Below are positions 44,275 to 52,732 of a DNA stretch of 64,000 nt, in pieces. The stretch's first letter is position 1. Each line of letters begins with the position of its first letter. The stretch comes from Kribbella catacumbae DSM 19601 (GTDB taxonomy: Bacteria > Actinomycetota > Actinomycetes > Propionibacteriales > Kribbellaceae): contig NZ_AQUZ01000044.1 in assembly GCF_000372465.1 (NCBI RefSeq), positions 1 through 64,000 of the forward strand, given 5' to 3'. The notes beneath the pieces are model-generated. The model was given only the letters and a program-made list of their open reading frames with translations, was not told the origin of the DNA and searched no databases. The translations under genes and the position numbers were made by a program.

Positions 44275-45471
44275 CTACACGGCAGCGCTGTCCGTGACGC
44301 AGTCGCGCAGGAAGGACAGTTTCGAGTAGAACGTGCGGTCGAAGGTGATCTCCCGCCGCCGCAGGTAGGACTCCACCAGGGTCGCAAGACGCATCAGTTC
44401 AGGGATGATCAATGAGCTGTCGAGGCCGTCGTGGACGCGCGACCGGTGGTACTCGATCTCGAGCTGCCGCAGCTGGTGATCGCTGTCGACCAGATTCACC
44501 TCGTCGACCTCGATCCCGAAGAAGTGCCCGGTCGCCGACGACTCGACATTCACGTCGAACTTCGTCCGGGTGTAGCTAGGGAGTGCACGCACCTCGTACT
44601 CCGGGTGCCGCTGGGCAAGCAACTCGACCAGGACGTCGGTCGGGATCGTGTCCAGCCGGACCGAGGTCTCCTGTCGGCGCAGGGAGTCTTCGTCGAACAC
44701 CTTGTACTTCAGATAATGGCCGGTGGGCTGCTCCTGGAGAGCCACGTACCCGACCTGGGACGCAGGTGCCAGTACTTCACACAGCTGCAGAGCTCCCTCC
44801 CAGCGCTGCAACTCGTTGCCGACGTCCGGGATGAACCCAGGCAGCTCGACACCTCCGACCTGGGTGGTCAGGTCCGAGGCCAGTCCCCAGATCGACACTG
44901 GGGAACGCAGGGTGAACTTCACCTCGATCTCGGTCTCCTCCTCGAACCGGGTGGAGTCCTGCCACTCCGTCGCCACCTGGCCGTGGAACTGGGGTGCCAC
45001 CGAGAAGGCCGCTCGCACCAGCTCGCTCAAGCTCGCGCCGGCCGCGGGCAGGCGTCCGACGCGGGTGAAGGTGGTCCCGATCGCCCGGACGCGAGTGGAC
45101 ATCAGCACCTCGACCAGATCGTCGGCCGGGATCCGCACCACCATGATGGGCGCCAGGTCGGACGTCCAGCCGGCCGCGGTCCCGGACGGCAGTAGGCGGC
45201 AGAACTCGTCCGCCAGCATCACGCCGTCCCAGATCGGCACCGGCTGATCCGGCGTAGCGATGTCCTGCACCGTGAAATCGTCCGACAGCACCGCGATTCG
45301 GTCGGTGCGCGTCTCGCCCCGGGACAGATACTCGACGGCTGCGGGACCTTCCGCGCGGGTCATGAGTTCCGCCACGACCAGCGGCACTTCGGGCCGCGGG
45401 CGGAGCGCGTACTGCCGGCTTGCGTCGCCCAGCACGAGGTAGCAGGTGGTCTTGCTTGTATCGGCGTTCAT
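44275..45471 (-). CDS. CYTH-like protein (triphosphate tunnel fold?)
   Basis: 398 residues; start has AGAGGA 5-6 nt upstream. The N-terminal ~165 residues match nothing I know. From residue 181 the CYTH signature E-x-E-x-K is present (EIEVKFTL), followed by KYKVFDEDSLRRQETSVRLDT, YTRTKFDVNV and GIEVDEVNLVDSDHQLRQLEIEY, a pattern of alternating charged strands like the triphosphate-binding tunnel of CyaB/thiamine triphosphatase enzymes. It may bind or hydrolyse a nucleotide or polyphosphate. Downstream of a kinase gene, in the divergent arm of the nucleotide cluster. Confidence 0.55.
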   Translation of the reverse strand: MNADTSKTTCYLVLGDASRQYALRPRPEVPLVVAELMTRAEGPAAVEYLSRGETRTDRIAVLSDDFTVQDIATPDQPVPIWDGVMLADEFCRLLPSGTAAGWTSDLAPIMVVRIPADDLVEVLMSTRVRAIGTTFTRVGRLPAAGASLSELVRAAFSVAPQFHGQVATEWQDSTRFEEETEIEVKFTLRSPVSIWGLASDLTTQVGGVELPGFIPDVGNELQRWEGALQLCEVLAPASQVGYVALQEQPTGHYLKYKVFDEDSLRRQETSVRLDTIPTDVLVELLAQRHPEYEVRALPSYTRTKFDVNVESSATGHFFGIEVDEVNLVDSDHQLRQLEIEYHRSRVHDGLDSSLIIPELMRLATLVESYLRRREITFDRTFYSKLSFLRDCVTDSAAV

Positions 45472-45481
45472 GTGATTCCTC

Positions 45482-46150
45482 TCAGCTGTTGCTGATGGTG
45501 AGCCGCTGGCTCACCATCGACATGACATCCGCTGCTACCTCGTCAGCGATCTCATCGGGCGTTCGTTGTCCGGGGACGATGACCGTCCAGCCCAGGTGGT
45601 CGGCCATCCGCAGCAGATTCGAGCGGACCGCGCTCTGGAAACTCTCGAAGGTCCAGTCGCCGGGCTGCAGTCCGCCTCGCTCGGCCAGGGTGATCACGGG
45701 TTTACGCGCGGCGGCCACGGCCGGCGGTACATCTAGCAGGAAGACCCGATCCGGGCGGGGAAGCGCGTCGAGCACGGTCAGCGCGCGATCGAGCGGCAGA
45801 TCGTCGCCAGTCGCGATGCGGGCGACGAACTTGTGGATCCAGTTGTCGTACACGGCGACGCCGGCCGATCCGAGCTCGGTGGTGAGCGCACGATGGAGGC
45901 CGGCGAAATAGGCCGCGTTCAGGTGCAGCCAGTAGTCCGGTCCGAGGTCGACGAGCGGTGCATTCTTCGGACGACCCCAGATCTGCCGGGCCAGGGCGGT
46001 CAACTGCACGCGCGCGAACTCGTCCTGCAGCAGGGGTGTCCGCTTGGCCATCAACCTGGTCGGCACCCCGGCGCTGGTCAGCCGCCCGGCGACCAGTGAC
46101 GCGGTCGTCGTCTTGCCCGAGCCGTCGACGCCTTCAAAGGTGATCAGCAC
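45482..46150 (-). CDS. Divergent thymidylate-kinase-like enzyme 1
   Basis: 222 residues if started at GTG 46150, chosen because GGGAGG lies 6-7 nt upstream and it lines up with the second kinase; an ATG at 46225 gives 247 residues. P-loop FEGVDGSGKTTTAS, helix LGPDYWLHLNAAYFAGLHRAL, and DNW at 102-104 (VYDNWIHKFVAR) where thymidylate kinases have the DR(Y/F/W) motif that contacts the substrate phosphate. The final third (VFLLDVPPAVAAARK) is typical. Likely a (deoxy)nucleoside monophosphate kinase with altered substrate. Next to the CYTH-like gene. Confidence 0.85.
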   Translation of the reverse strand: MLITFEGVDGSGKTTTASLVAGRLTSAGVPTRLMAKRTPLLQDEFARVQLTALARQIWGRPKNAPLVDLGPDYWLHLNAAYFAGLHRALTTELGSAGVAVYDNWIHKFVARIATGDDLPLDRALTVLDALPRPDRVFLLDVPPAVAAARKPVITLAERGGLQPGDWTFESFQSAVRSNLLRMADHLGWTVIVPGQRTPDEIADEVAADVMSMVSQRLTISNS

Positions 46151-46713
46151 GGCCTGCCTCCCGGCTGCGGGGCGATCAGTCCGGTCCGATCCACTGGCGA
46201 CTTGCCAATGCGCGGCGTTTGACAATCGCTTTCCTCAGTGAAATGCCAAATGCCGACCCGGTGACGTATAGGCGATGCCGCCTTCACTGCGTTCTCACGA
46301 TTTCCTCCCCGGACCGAGCGCGTTGGTCGAGGACTGTAGCCGAGCCACCCGGAGGAGTCTACTGCAACAACCTGCAAGTGAATTGGTGTTGACGGGGTCG
46401 CAAACAGCTTCGTAAGCTCCGTCGCCGAACGAGAATTCGTTTGCACACGTTGGCCTAACGGACTCGCAGAGGCAGGGGTCGTGAGGCGTTGTCGGGGGCT
46501 CTGCGGTAGACCGGGGAAATCGGCCGGAATGCTCGTGCACCGATCATTTCGGCGCGCCGCCCAACTCACTGGATCGTTGTGAAACAAGTCCCCCTGCGCA
46601 CCTGGCGATCGACGTGTGGGCGTTTTCAGGTTCGGCTCCGCCGAATACACCGCGGTGTCGTCGGCCAGGTCCGAAGCGGGTTGATGATCTGAGTTAGTGA
46701 GGCGATTCAAACA
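46151..46713. promoter_or_regulatory. Divergent promoter region of the nucleotide cluster
   Basis: About 560 bp between the two kinase/oxygenase start codons, with no supported gene. A plausible sigma-70-type promoter toward the plus operon is TTGACG at 46389-46394, an 18-bp spacer and TAAGCT at 46413-46418, which would leave a ~290-nt leader. TTGACAATCGCTTTCC near 46220 may be a -35 or a weak LacI-like half site. GAGG near 46698 is the only ribosome-site candidate for the GTG at 46714. Confidence 0.4.
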
Positions 46714-48081
46714 GTGATCAACAGCACACCATTGGCACGACCGGGTCCGCTTTGCTCGGTGGCAGAGATCGTCGACGATTCAGGCCACGCCGATCCGTTG
46801 CTGCGGTCCCTGGTGAACACCTTGGCGCAGACCGTGCGCGATCGCGGGTTCCCGTGCATCTTCGCCCGGCAGCCGCTGGACCGTGGCGAACTGCTGCTGG
46901 CGGTGGCCCGCGGGGACCGGGCCGAGTGCCTGGCCGGGGCCGGTGCCGCGTTGCTCGACCTGGCCGAACGGATCCAGGCCGACCCGGAGGCCATCGGCAT
47001 CGTCTTCGTCGACTGTCCCGGCCTCGACGACCTCGACGCCGATCGGGGATTCGCCACGGATCTGCTCCTGCACCTACGCCAGATCGATCCGCAGCCCTGG
47101 CCGGCCGACGCACCGACCGACCCGGATCACCCGGACTGGAACTTCTGGTTCGCCGGCGTGGGCTTCTTCTTCAACTTCAGTTCCCCGCACCACGTCCGGC
47201 GCAACAGCCGCAACCTCGGTCCGGTCCTGACCGTCGTGGCCCAGGCGCGGGCCACCTTCGACGCTCCGGACCGCGGCGGCCTCAAGGCCAGGACCGCCAT
47301 CCGGCGCCGGATCCAGGAGTTCGACGACGTGCGGGTGCACCAGGCGCTGGGCAGTTTCGGCAGCGCCGAGAACCGGGAGATCGACCAGTACTTCCTGGGT
47401 GACGACCAAGCGATCCACCGACTGCTGACCGCCGAGCAGATCCGCGGCAACCGACGCCCCGAAAAGGGCGAGTCAACGACCGACGACCACAACGCTAGGG
47501 AGCGGCAGACAGTGTTCCTCGACGGATCGACAGTGCGGACCTACATCGACCAGGGTCGCTTGGGGTGGGCCGGAGAGCTTCGGCGCGACTCGTTGCTGCT
47601 GCGGCTGGGCGACCGGGTACAGCCGATGGCACCGACCGCGCCCGCGGTCGTCGATCTGACCGACCAGGCACAGATCGACGCGATGTACGGCGAGACCCAG
47701 GTGGGCTGGGAATCCTTCACGCTGCGGCGCGGCGAGCTCGCCTTGTTCCATGCCAGCCAGCCGATGGCACTGCCCGAGGGAGTCGGTGGCTTCATCGGCG
47801 GTCTGAGCCACATGGCACGGCTGGGCCTCACCGTCCATCTGGACACCCCGATCGTCGACTCCGGCTTCAACGGCGTACTGACCGTCGAGATGTTCAACGC
47901 CGGCCCCAGCGACGTTGTACTCCGGCCGGGCATGCCGGTCGCGAAAGTGATCCTGTACCAGGTGGGCGACGGGTCCATCGGTGAGCGGTACAACCATCGT
48001 TTCTATGGCGCCGAGGAGCACATCGGCAGCCAGTACGCAGCCGAGTTCTTCGGCCGGGCCGTGGTGGGGAGTGCCAAGTGA
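46714..48081 (+). CDS. YqcI/YcgG heme-oxygenase-type domain fused to dCTP deaminase-like domain
   Basis: 455 residues, GTG start. Residues ~20-245 match the YqcI/YcgG (FPC/CPF motif) family: GFPCIFARQ with FPC at 46-48, DWNFWFAGVGFFFNFSSPHHVRRNSRN at 141-167 (two parts) and AIRRRIQEFDDV. Known members such as GntA and RohS are heme-dependent N-oxygenases. Residues ~266-445 match dCTP deaminase: VRTYIDQGRLG, LLLRLGD, GLSHMARLGLTVHLDTPIVD, GFNGVLTVEMFNAG, LRPGMPVAKVIL. The catalytic Glu is Glu392, but the usual RSSLAR loop is LSHMAR, so substrate or chemistry may differ. I know of no such fusion. Confidence 0.8.
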   Translation: MINSTPLARPGPLCSVAEIVDDSGHADPLLRSLVNTLAQTVRDRGFPCIFARQPLDRGELLLAVARGDRAECLAGAGAALLDLAERIQADPEAIGIVFVDCPGLDDLDADRGFATDLLLHLRQIDPQPWPADAPTDPDHPDWNFWFAGVGFFFNFSSPHHVRRNSRNLGPVLTVVAQARATFDAPDRGGLKARTAIRRRIQEFDDVRVHQALGSFGSAENREIDQYFLGDDQAIHRLLTAEQIRGNRRPEKGESTTDDHNARERQTVFLDGSTVRTYIDQGRLGWAGELRRDSLLLRLGDRVQPMAPTAPAVVDLTDQAQIDAMYGETQVGWESFTLRRGELALFHASQPMALPEGVGGFIGGLSHMARLGLTVHLDTPIVDSGFNGVLTVEMFNAGPSDVVLRPGMPVAKVILYQVGDGSIGERYNHRFYGAEEHIGSQYAAEFFGRAVVGSAK

Positions 48082-48716
48082 TCGACTGCGCGTTCTGTGA
48101 CGAGTTCGCCGAGCCGACGGCCAAGACCTGGATCGTCGGCCGCACGGCAGACCGGGTGGTACTGCCGACGATCGGCTGCCTGACCGAGGGCTACCTGCTC
48201 TACATGCCGCAAGAGCACACACTGGCTTTCGCCGATCTCGAGGCGAAGGCGCTGGATTCCTGCTCGGCGGACATCGACGAGCTGCGGAGGTCGCTGAACG
48301 ACCGCTACGGCCCGATGATCGTGGCCGAGCACGGACCGCGGGAATGCGACCTCGGGGCCGGCTGCTGCGACCACGCCCACCTTCACCTGATCCCGGTGCC
48401 TGATCCCGATCTGGTGGTGAAGCAGTATGTCGAGGTGGGCGGGCCGCGGCTGGCCTTCGACAACCTCGCCGACTGTCTGGCCTCCGTCGAGGAGGCGTAC
48501 GTCTACGTCTCCCCGGCACCCGACGTTCACTACGCCTGGCCGGCCGTGGGCTTCCCGAGGCAGTGGGTCCGTCGGGTCTGCGCCGACATCCACGGCCGCC
48601 CCGAGGAGTGGGACTGGCGGGATCACCCCTTCGAAGCCGAGCGCAAGCAGACCTATGACGCCCTGGTCGGTCAGGTGACCTTGGCCTCGGCCGACAGCAG
48701 TGATGGCGACCGCTGA
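48078..48716 (+). CDS. HIT-family hydrolase/transferase
   Basis: 212 residues. N-terminal CAFCDEF zinc-type pair, then a HIT fold ending in the triad HAHLHLIPV with His99, 101 and 103. The C-terminal extension (VEEAYVYVSPAPDVHYAW; DWDWRDHPF-like region) is beyond the usual length. HIT proteins act on nucleoside phosphates by a nucleotidyl-His intermediate. GTGA overlap with the upstream fusion gene; coupled translation. Confidence 0.88.
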   Translation: MIDCAFCDEFAEPTAKTWIVGRTADRVVLPTIGCLTEGYLLYMPQEHTLAFADLEAKALDSCSADIDELRRSLNDRYGPMIVAEHGPRECDLGAGCCDHAHLHLIPVPDPDLVVKQYVEVGGPRLAFDNLADCLASVEEAYVYVSPAPDVHYAWPAVGFPRQWVRRVCADIHGRPEEWDWRDHPFEAERKQTYDALVGQVTLASADSSDGDR

Positions 48717-49614
48717 GGTTCTGGCCGCTCCGGTGCTGTCCGAGCTCAGCCTGGCCAAGTGCCGGCGGCTGGGGCAGGACCGGCGCTGGCCGAAGTGGTC
48801 GACCCAGTGCTTCATGCGGTCCTTGGGTCTCCCGGTGCTGAACGCCTGCCTGATCGCTCCGGCCGACCGAGACCAGCTTGCCTCCGTCGTCAACAGCTTC
48901 GCGCGGCGGCTCGGTACCGAGTCAGTGATGGTCCGGTCGGACGGTGGGGTCGAAGCGGTGTCCTACCGCCGGGGCGGCCTCACCCTGCCGGTTCCCGAGG
49001 CGATCGCCTGGGCGGAGCCGGCCCTGGCCGACGGCCGGGCCGTGCTGCTGCTCGAACCGACCAACCGCTTCACCAACGCGTCGACGGCGATGATCAGGAT
49101 CGACCGGTCGATCGGTAAGGGCCCGGACGGCGGTCAGCTGACTGTCGAACTGCTGGGTGCGGGATTCGACCTGGCCGACCTGGCCCGCACCGGGCTGCAG
49201 CCGCACGCGCGGGTCGAAGTGCGCAACATCGACTGGGACCGGCCCGAACCACTCTGGCCGCACGACGTCACGGTCACCGTGGTCACGCTGTCCGACGACG
49301 ACCGCATCGAGCGGCGGCTGGACTTCGTCGGGCGTCACTGCCTGCCGGCCGACGCGCGGTCAGGCACCGGCACGGCAGCAGAACGGGCGAGGGCCTGGCT
49401 CTGGGACCAGGGCTATCGCGATCTCTTCGAGCCGTTCGATCTCGCCTCGGCGCTGCGGTGCCTGCCCGACTGGCACCGGGACGCGTTCTCGATCGTGGCT
49501 GCCCTGCCACAAGAGGACTGGAACTGCGTGGCCACCGGCTGGTCCGACCTGGGCACCGGTCGGCAGATCTATTGGGACATCGTCGACGGGAGTCACAAAT
49601 ATGGCCGTGGTTGA
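48700..49614 (+). CDS. Unknown protein, weak resemblance to a PPDK-type ATP-grasp half
   Basis: About 304 residues (GTG 48700 or ATG 48703). No firm family. SLGLPVLNACLIAPADRDQL and SVMVRSDGGVEA recall the G-L-P-V-P and V-R-S-S-A segments near the start of PEP-synthase/PPDK nucleotide-binding domains, and the downstream PPDK-like protein lacks precisely that part. A split enzyme is therefore possible. The C-terminal third (WHRDAFSIVAALPQEDWNCVATGWSDLG) looks like a separate small domain. Overlaps the HIT gene by 17 bp and the cysteine desulfurase gene by 14 bp. Confidence 0.6.
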   Translation: MMATAEVLAAPVLSELSLAKCRRLGQDRRWPKWSTQCFMRSLGLPVLNACLIAPADRDQLASVVNSFARRLGTESVMVRSDGGVEAVSYRRGGLTLPVPEAIAWAEPALADGRAVLLLEPTNRFTNASTAMIRIDRSIGKGPDGGQLTVELLGAGFDLADLARTGLQPHARVEVRNIDWDRPEPLWPHDVTVTVVTLSDDDRIERRLDFVGRHCLPADARSGTGTAAERARAWLWDQGYRDLFEPFDLASALRCLPDWHRDAFSIVAALPQEDWNCVATGWSDLGTGRQIYWDIVDGSHKYGRG

Positions 49615-50794
49615 TCTGGAACAGCAGAGTGCACTGTACTTCGACTACCAGGCAACGACTCCGGTCGACGCCGGGGTCCTCAACGCGATGCTGCCCTACT
49701 TCTCCGATCACTTCGGCAACGCGGGCTCCCGCCATGTCCACGGCCGGACGGCGGCGGCTGCGGTCGAGACCGCCCGGCACCAAGTCGGCGCTCTCATCGG
49801 GGCGGCCTTGCCAGGGGAGATCGCGTTCACCTCGGGGGCAACCGAGAGCAACGCTCTCGTCCTGCGAACCCTGTTCAGCGGTCCGATGCCGGCTCATCTG
49901 ATCATCTCGGCCATCGAACACCCGTCGATCCTGAACCTGGCCGCGGAGCTCGAACGCTCAGGCCATGACGTCACCCGGCTTCCGGTCGACTCGACCGGCC
50001 TGGTCGATCCGTCGGCGGTGGCAGCAGCCATCACCACGCGGACCCGGCTGGTCTCCGTGATGCACGCCAACAACGAGATCGGCACTGTCCAGCCGATCGG
50101 CGAGATCGGCCGGATCTGCCGGGTCCGGGGCGTGCTGCTGCACTCGGACATGACTCAGTCGGCCGGCAGCCTGCCGGTGGACGTCGAGGCGCTGTGCGTC
50201 GACCTGGCCTCCCTGTCGGCGCACAAGTTCTACGGTCCCAAGGGAGTCGGCGCGCTCTACGTGCGGCAGTCCAGCAGCCTCCGCAACGGGCCGGGATCGG
50301 GTGAGTCGGGCCTACGTCCGGGAACGGTGAACGTTCCGGGGATCGTCGGTCTGGGCACCGCCGCCGAACTGGCCCGGGCCCGTCGCAGTACGGATGCGGT
50401 CCAGGTAGCCGCACTGCGGGACCGGTTCGTCAGCGAGGTCCGGACCGCCCTCCCGGATAGCATCGTCAACGGGCATCCGAGCCTGCGGTTGCCAGGCAAC
50501 CTGAGCATCACTTTTCCGGGGGTGGAGGTCGACGAGATCCTGCGAGCCGATCCCGAGCTCGGGCTGGCGATGGGCTCGGCCTGCACGAGTGGACGCTCCG
50601 AACCTTCGCACGTCCTGATCGCCATCGGTCTCTCGCGCACCCAGAGCCGGTCGACGATGCGCATCGGATTCGGCCGGGAGACCAGCTGGGATGATTGCCG
50701 GCGCTGCCTCGATCGCCTGATACCGCTGGTCGAGCGGGGCCAGAGAAAGGCCGTGGGGCAGCACCGCTTCGGGCCGCTGAGAGGAACGGAATAA
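49601..50794 (+). CDS. Cysteine desulfurase (NifS/IscS type)
   Basis: 397 residues from ATG 49601, which overlaps the previous stop; the longer frame has no site. PLP aminotransferase class V: YFDYQATTPVDAGVLNAMLPYF, TSGATESNALVLRTLF, VMHANNEIGTVQP, PLP Lys209 (SLSAHKFYGPKGVG) and active-site Cys328 (GSACTSGRSEPSHVL). Takes sulfur from cysteine as a persulfide. No iron-sulfur scaffold gene nearby, so it may feed sulfur to the product of this cluster or just maintain a cofactor. Confidence 0.93.
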   Translation: MAVVDLEQQSALYFDYQATTPVDAGVLNAMLPYFSDHFGNAGSRHVHGRTAAAAVETARHQVGALIGAALPGEIAFTSGATESNALVLRTLFSGPMPAHLIISAIEHPSILNLAAELERSGHDVTRLPVDSTGLVDPSAVAAAITTRTRLVSVMHANNEIGTVQPIGEIGRICRVRGVLLHSDMTQSAGSLPVDVEALCVDLASLSAHKFYGPKGVGALYVRQSSSLRNGPGSGESGLRPGTVNVPGIVGLGTAAELARARRSTDAVQVAALRDRFVSEVRTALPDSIVNGHPSLRLPGNLSITFPGVEVDEILRADPELGLAMGSACTSGRSEPSHVLIAIGLSRTQSRSTMRIGFGRETSWDDCRRCLDRLIPLVERGQRKAVGQHRFGPLRGTE

Positions 50795-50795
50795 C

Positions 50796-51446
50796 GTGTT
50801 CGTGTCATTCGAGGGTATCGACGGCTCCGGCAAGACCACGCTGTCCGGGGCGGTCGCGCAGGAACTGCGGAACCGCGGAGCAGACGTGGTGCTGTTCCAG
50901 AAGAAGACCGTTCCGGTGGATGCCGATCCCTACGTCCAGCATCATCTGGCGGCATTGGGGCGGCTCATCTGGGACGACGCCGATCAGCAGCCCATCCACC
51001 TGCTCGGCGACGAGCACTGGGTCCGCCTGATGGCCGCCTACTTCGCCGCCGTGCACGAGGCGGTCATCCAGCCCGCGGTCCAGTCGGGTCGCACCGTCGT
51101 CACCGACAACTGGTACTTCAAGTTCTTCGCCCGGATGACGATCAACACCGGCTACCGGCTGGAGGACTTCGAGAAGGTGTTCGGCGGCGTCGGCCAGCCG
51201 ACCGAGGTCGTCTATCTCGACGTCGATCCCGCCGTCGCCTCGGCTCGCAAGGGCACTTTCACTCGTGGCGAGCTCGGCGAACACCAGCGCGACGGCGCCA
51301 ATGATGGCTTCGTCGGGTACCAGTCGAAGGTCGCTGCCTTCTACCGTGAACTGGCGGCCGACGGGCAATGGCGCTGCATCCAGCCCGGTGCCCTCACTCC
51401 GGCCGAACTGGCGGCGAAGGTTGTCGACCAGTTGGCTTGGCGGTGA
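50796..51446 (+). CDS. Divergent thymidylate-kinase-like enzyme 2
   Basis: 216 residues, GTG start one base after the desulfurase stop. P-loop FEGIDGSGKTTLS, LLGDEHWVRLMAAYFAAVHEAV and DNW at 104-106 (VTDNWYFKFFAR) replacing the DRY/DRW of thymidylate kinases, then VVYLDVDPAVASARKGTFTRGELG. It shares the DNW-xx-KF-x-AR block with kinase 1 on the opposite arm, so the two are a distinct subfamily. Likely phosphorylates a nucleotide intermediate. Confidence 0.88.
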   Translation: MFVSFEGIDGSGKTTLSGAVAQELRNRGADVVLFQKKTVPVDADPYVQHHLAALGRLIWDDADQQPIHLLGDEHWVRLMAAYFAAVHEAVIQPAVQSGRTVVTDNWYFKFFARMTINTGYRLEDFEKVFGGVGQPTEVVYLDVDPAVASARKGTFTRGELGEHQRDGANDGFVGYQSKVAAFYRELAADGQWRCIQPGALTPAELAAKVVDQLAWR

Positions 51447-52732
51447 CCTCGCGCCTTCTGGTCGCCAGCCTCAACCTGAACCGGGGACTGGCGGTCCCAG
51501 CCCGGCGAGCGGCCTTCCACACCTGGCTGGCCGCGTTGAGCCCGGACGTCCTGCTGCTGCAGGAGACAGTGGCACCACAGCGACGTGAGCCCGCCGCTGT
51601 GTCGGGCTATCACCAGGTGACGGGCGAGCGATCCCTCACTGTGTGGACCCGGGACCGGAGCGGGGTGGCCGTCACCGATCTGGACACCTGGCAGCAGACG
51701 GTCGACGTACGCGGAACCAGGCTGCGCAACGTCCACCTCGCCCCGTCGTCCGGTCAGGAGCGGGCCCGGCAACTGGCGGCGATGACGGCGGCACCGGGAG
51801 CCGATGTGGTGATGGGCGATTTCAATCTGGCTCCTCGACCGGCTGACGGCCGCTATGGCGACCAACCGAGCAAGTTCACCAGCGCTGCTGAGCGAGCCGC
51901 GCTGGCCGGACTCCTGGGCAAGGCCGATCTGGTCGACCTGCTGGCGACGGATCCGCCGGAGTTCACCTTCGAGCGGCAACTGCCGGCCGGTCGGTCTGCC
52001 TTCCGCTGCGACCTCGCGCTGGTCGAGCGGAAGCGAGCCGGCTGGACCTTCGCGACCTACGACCACCGGCCGCGGGCAGCCTTCACCGATCATTCTGCTG
52101 TCGTCGTCAGCGTGCCGTTGACCGGGCCGGCCGGAGGTGTCGCGTCGGACGTCGCGCCGACGGCAATACCTGCCCGCACAGCAATCCGGCGCCGCACCGC
52201 TTCCCCGTGGGCCCGGTGGGTACGAAACGACCTGATCGGCCCGGACCGGCCGGGGCCGATCCTCGACTTCGGCTGTGGACACGGCGAGGACGTCCGGTAC
52301 TACGCTGCCGGCAACGTTCCCGCCGTCGGTTACGACCCGGCACCCGAGTTCGGCGCGGCCACGGCTCCGGCCGGAGAGTTCGCTATCGTCACGATGGTCT
52401 TCGTCCTCAACACGATCACCGGTGCGGCTCAACGCCTCGAAGCAGTCCGGCGGGCGGCCGAGCGGCTCGCCGGCGACGGACTGCTGCTGCTCGTCACCAG
52501 ATCGGTGGCTGAGATCGAGGCCAAAGCCAAGGCGAAGAGTTGGGCCCCGGTCGGTGATGGCTACTGGTCCCATCCGGGCCGCCGCACCTTCCAGCGCGGC
52601 ATCGACAGCGAGGAACTTCGGCACCTAGCGGCCTGCGCCGGCCTGGTCCCGGTGACGGACGGGCCCACACCGCCGCGTACTGCGGGCGCCTCGGCCTTGT
52701 TGGTGAGCCGGCAGAGTGCGTTCCGTGGCTGA
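51443..52732 (+). CDS. EEP phosphodiesterase-like domain fused to SAM methyltransferase
   Basis: 429 residues, GTG in the GTGA overlap with kinase 2. Residues 1-226: endonuclease/exonuclease/phosphatase fold with VASLNLNRG, Glu41 (LLLQET), Asp125/Asn127 (MGDFNLAP) and Asp217-His218 (FTDHSAVVVSV). Residues ~245-429: class I methyltransferase with motif I ILDFGCGHGEDVRYY, acidic GYDP and MVFVLNTITGAAQRLEAVRRA. The second half resembles methyltransferases found with DNA phosphorothioation systems. It may remove a phosphate or cleave a phosphodiester and methylate the same pathway's intermediate. Confidence 0.8.
   Translation: MTSRLLVASLNLNRGLAVPARRAAFHTWLAALSPDVLLLQETVAPQRREPAAVSGYHQVTGERSLTVWTRDRSGVAVTDLDTWQQTVDVRGTRLRNVHLAPSSGQERARQLAAMTAAPGADVVMGDFNLAPRPADGRYGDQPSKFTSAAERAALAGLLGKADLVDLLATDPPEFTFERQLPAGRSAFRCDLALVERKRAGWTFATYDHRPRAAFTDHSAVVVSVPLTGPAGGVASDVAPTAIPARTAIRRRTASPWARWVRNDLIGPDRPGPILDFGCGHGEDVRYYAAGNVPAVGYDPAPEFGAATAPAGEFAIVTMVFVLNTITGAAQRLEAVRRAAERLAGDGLLLLVTRSVAEIEAKAKAKSWAPVGDGYWSHPGRRTFQRGIDSEELRHLAACAGLVPVTDGPTPPRTAGASALLVSRQSAFRG

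Noticed and set aside
46216-46236. LacI-type operator upstream of kinase 1
   Set aside because: TTGACAATCGCTTTCC has only one good half site and is not convincingly palindromic.
49157-49600. Longer N-terminus for the cysteine desulfurase
   Set aside because: The extension overlaps the previous gene in another frame and lacks aminotransferase features; the ATG at 49601 fits the family start.
45482-51446. Housekeeping thymidylate kinase gene (tmk)
   Set aside because: Both kinase-like proteins lack the DR(Y/F/W) motif and lie in a specialised cluster, so the symbol was not applied.
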